26,044 bases of DNA from assembly GCA_964590225.1 (NCBI GenBank), contig CAZPWS010000046.1, forward strand, positions 1 to 26,044, read 5' to 3'. Source of the DNA: JAEUSG01 sp964590225 (lineage in GTDB: Bacteria > Fibrobacterota > OXYB2-FULL-49-7 > JAEUSG01). Positions 24,881 to 26,044 of the stretch are shown here, one piece after another (position 1 is the first letter of the stretch; each line of letters starts with the position of its first letter). The notes under the pieces were generated by a model. That model ran no database searches and was not told the DNA's origin. It worked only from the letters and a program-made list of their open reading frames with translations. The position numbers were made by a program, and so were the translations under genes.

Positions 24881-26044
24881 TTACCGGGTAATAACAACTT
24901 TTTGAGACATTTTTAACCCATTACAAAGCTCGATATTAGCCAGATAAATACCGGACGACAGATTATCAATTTTTAACCTTGCCTGCCAAGCACCGCCTAT
25001 ACTATTATGTATTAACGAATTTACCTTTTGACCACTTATACTGCTTAAGGTCAACTTTCCTTTATAAACGCCATCTATACTTACTTTGAATAAAAGCATA
25101 TCAGATACCTGACGAACAGATAATCGTGGCATCGAAAATGTGGCATAAGTCTCTTTGTATTCATTTTTTACAGAAGATGTATCGAGCGTTAAGGGGAACT
25201 TAGTAAAAACAAGAATCCCCAACCTTCTTTCATTGAGTAGCCATGGCCCTTGGTATGTATATTTATTGTAGCTACCGGTCGGAGTAATGTGTGCCCATGG
25301 TAAATAATATCTGTGTTTTATATAAGAAATGCTTGTTGCTGTACTCGGCTGTTTAAGTTTTAATACAACTCTATTTAAGCTCGGCAAAGAGTATCCTGTA
25401 TCAACGACGCCATTTGAGGTATCGAAAGCGAAATAGTCTTTCAAAAATGCATGAATTGTATCTGTTCCCGCAATCACAACCGTATCATTCATCCAATAAA
25501 CTGGTTGATCAAACTCTAAAGCAACCTCATCCTTATTGTTATTAGTAAAAAAGGCCCTCTTTATAGCTGGAGGAGTAATGAATGGAAGCGAATCTGGATG
25601 ATTATAGATATCCCTGTTCACAACAGGATAAGCCCAGTCCGCCAGCTTATTGTAACCATCAAGCGTAAAATGCGTTCCATCGGCTTGCAGAGGGGCATTT
25701 GCCGCTGTGGAAAAAAGGGTAACATCCCTATCCCTATAAATCTCCCCTATCTGCCGATGTGCTTCCGTTATTTGAAGGCGTGGCCTATTTTGATAGAAAT
25801 AAATTTTTTTGAGACTCGGGTAATCTTTTTTCCATGCGCTATACAGTGTGTCAAATCGGGCTAAATAGTTTGGAATTACACTACTCCACTGAGCATCATC
25901 TGCGGATCCTTGGTACCAAAATATGGCTTTTACACCATTTCTGACACCCGCTTTTTCAGCCCTATAAAGCAAGCGGGAATAAAGCGATGGGGAGTTATTT
26001 TCAAAAGTTGTGTATAAGCTGAAATAAGCGAGCGTATCCGAGTA
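24881..26044 (-). CDS. Secreted SASA/SGNH-type carbohydrate esterase with T9SS-like C-terminal tail, 5' end cut by the window edge
   Basis: The frame is open to the window end, leaving 387 residues. The N-terminal visible part matches sialate O-acetylesterase-like SGNH hydrolases, which remove acetyl groups from sugars. IFWYQGSADDAQW corresponds to the family's Trp-Tyr-Gln-Gly-Glu-x-Asp block (Ser-Ala replaces the usual Glu-Ser), and ADGTHFTLDGYNKLADWA carries the catalytic Asp-x-x-His-like block. The nucleophile Ser region lies beyond the window. A beta-rich domain follows (about residues 150-295 of the visible part). The last 85 residues, with YKGKLTLSSISGQKVNSL and LSSGIYLANIEL and ending KVVITR, resemble Por-type secretion (T9SS type A) sorting domains. 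Acetylated polysaccharide outside the cell is the inferred substrate. Confidence 0.75.
   Translation of the reverse strand, partial: YSDTLAYFSLYTTFENNSPSLYSRLLYRAEKAGVRNGVKAIFWYQGSADDAQWSSVIPNYLARFDTLYSAWKKDYPSLKKIYFYQNRPRLQITEAHRQIGEIYRDRDVTLFSTAANAPLQADGTHFTLDGYNKLADWAYPVVNRDIYNHPDSLPFITPPAIKRAFFTNNNKDEVALEFDQPVYWMNDTVVIAGTDTIHAFLKDYFAFDTSNGVVDTGYSLPSLNRVVLKLKQPSTATSISYIKHRYYLPWAHITPTGSYNKYTYQGPWLLNERRLGILVFTKFPLTLDTSSVKNEYKETYATFSMPRLSVRQVSDMLLFKVSIDGVYKGKLTLSSISGQKVNSLIHNSIGGAWQARLKIDNLSSGIYLANIELCNGLKMSQKVVITR

Overview
The window looks like chromosomal DNA of a Gram-negative, FCB-type bacterium. A member of the Fibrobacterota or a neighbouring lineage is my best guess. This is an inference from moderate GC, FlgD-like Ig domains and a Por-tail-like C-terminal domain on secreted proteins, a serine-run linker in a giant exported protein, and a fused E1 alpha/beta dehydrogenase. 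No rRNA or taxonomic marker is present, so the assignment stays open.

Layout. (1) 1-3441, + strand: the 3' part of a dihydrolipoamide dehydrogenase, followed 7 nt later by a one-chain E1 alpha-beta 2-oxoacid dehydrogenase; together they supply E3 and E1 of a 2-oxoacid dehydrogenase complex. (2) 3487-8092, + strand: a tightly packed six-gene run with zero-gap, ATGA-overlap or near-zero junctions. It encodes a DegT-type sugar aminotransferase, a membrane-anchored DUF218/YdcF-like protein, a corrinoid adenosyltransferase, a small secreted protein with a FlgD-like Ig domain, a secreted SUMF1-fold protein lacking one catalytic cysteine, and an AAC(3)-fold N-acetyltransferase. (3) 8138-11539, - strand: a secreted beta-propeller-like protein and a polytopic GT-C-like membrane protein, divergent from a second GT-C-like membrane protein at 11602-13137 (+).

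(4) 13138-21647, + strand: a well-formed sigma70-type promoter preceded by a CRP-like palindrome, a leader of about 125 nt, and a 2757-residue exported protein. That protein has a von Willebrand A domain, at least three copies of a roughly 480-residue multi-domain superunit, further Ig-like domains and a FlgD-like C-terminus. It is most likely a surface adhesin or structural protein. (5) 21648-22757: an eroded region with a 517-bp IS1380-like relic bounded by 21-bp inverted repeats, a 61-residue ORF with a strong Shine-Dalgarno and a sigma28-like promoter, and a possible 35-residue ORF. (6) 22758-26044, - strand: a cytoplasmic GH20-type hexosaminidase, an intrinsic terminator, tRNA-Glu(TTC) with its own promoter, and the 3' part of a secreted SASA/SGNH-type carbohydrate esterase with a T9SS-like tail.

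Themes: central 2-oxoacid metabolism, then sugar and surface chemistry (aminotransferase plus acetyltransferase, GT-C-like proteins, GH20, esterase) and large secreted proteins. No CRISPR array, phage module or complete mobile element is visible.
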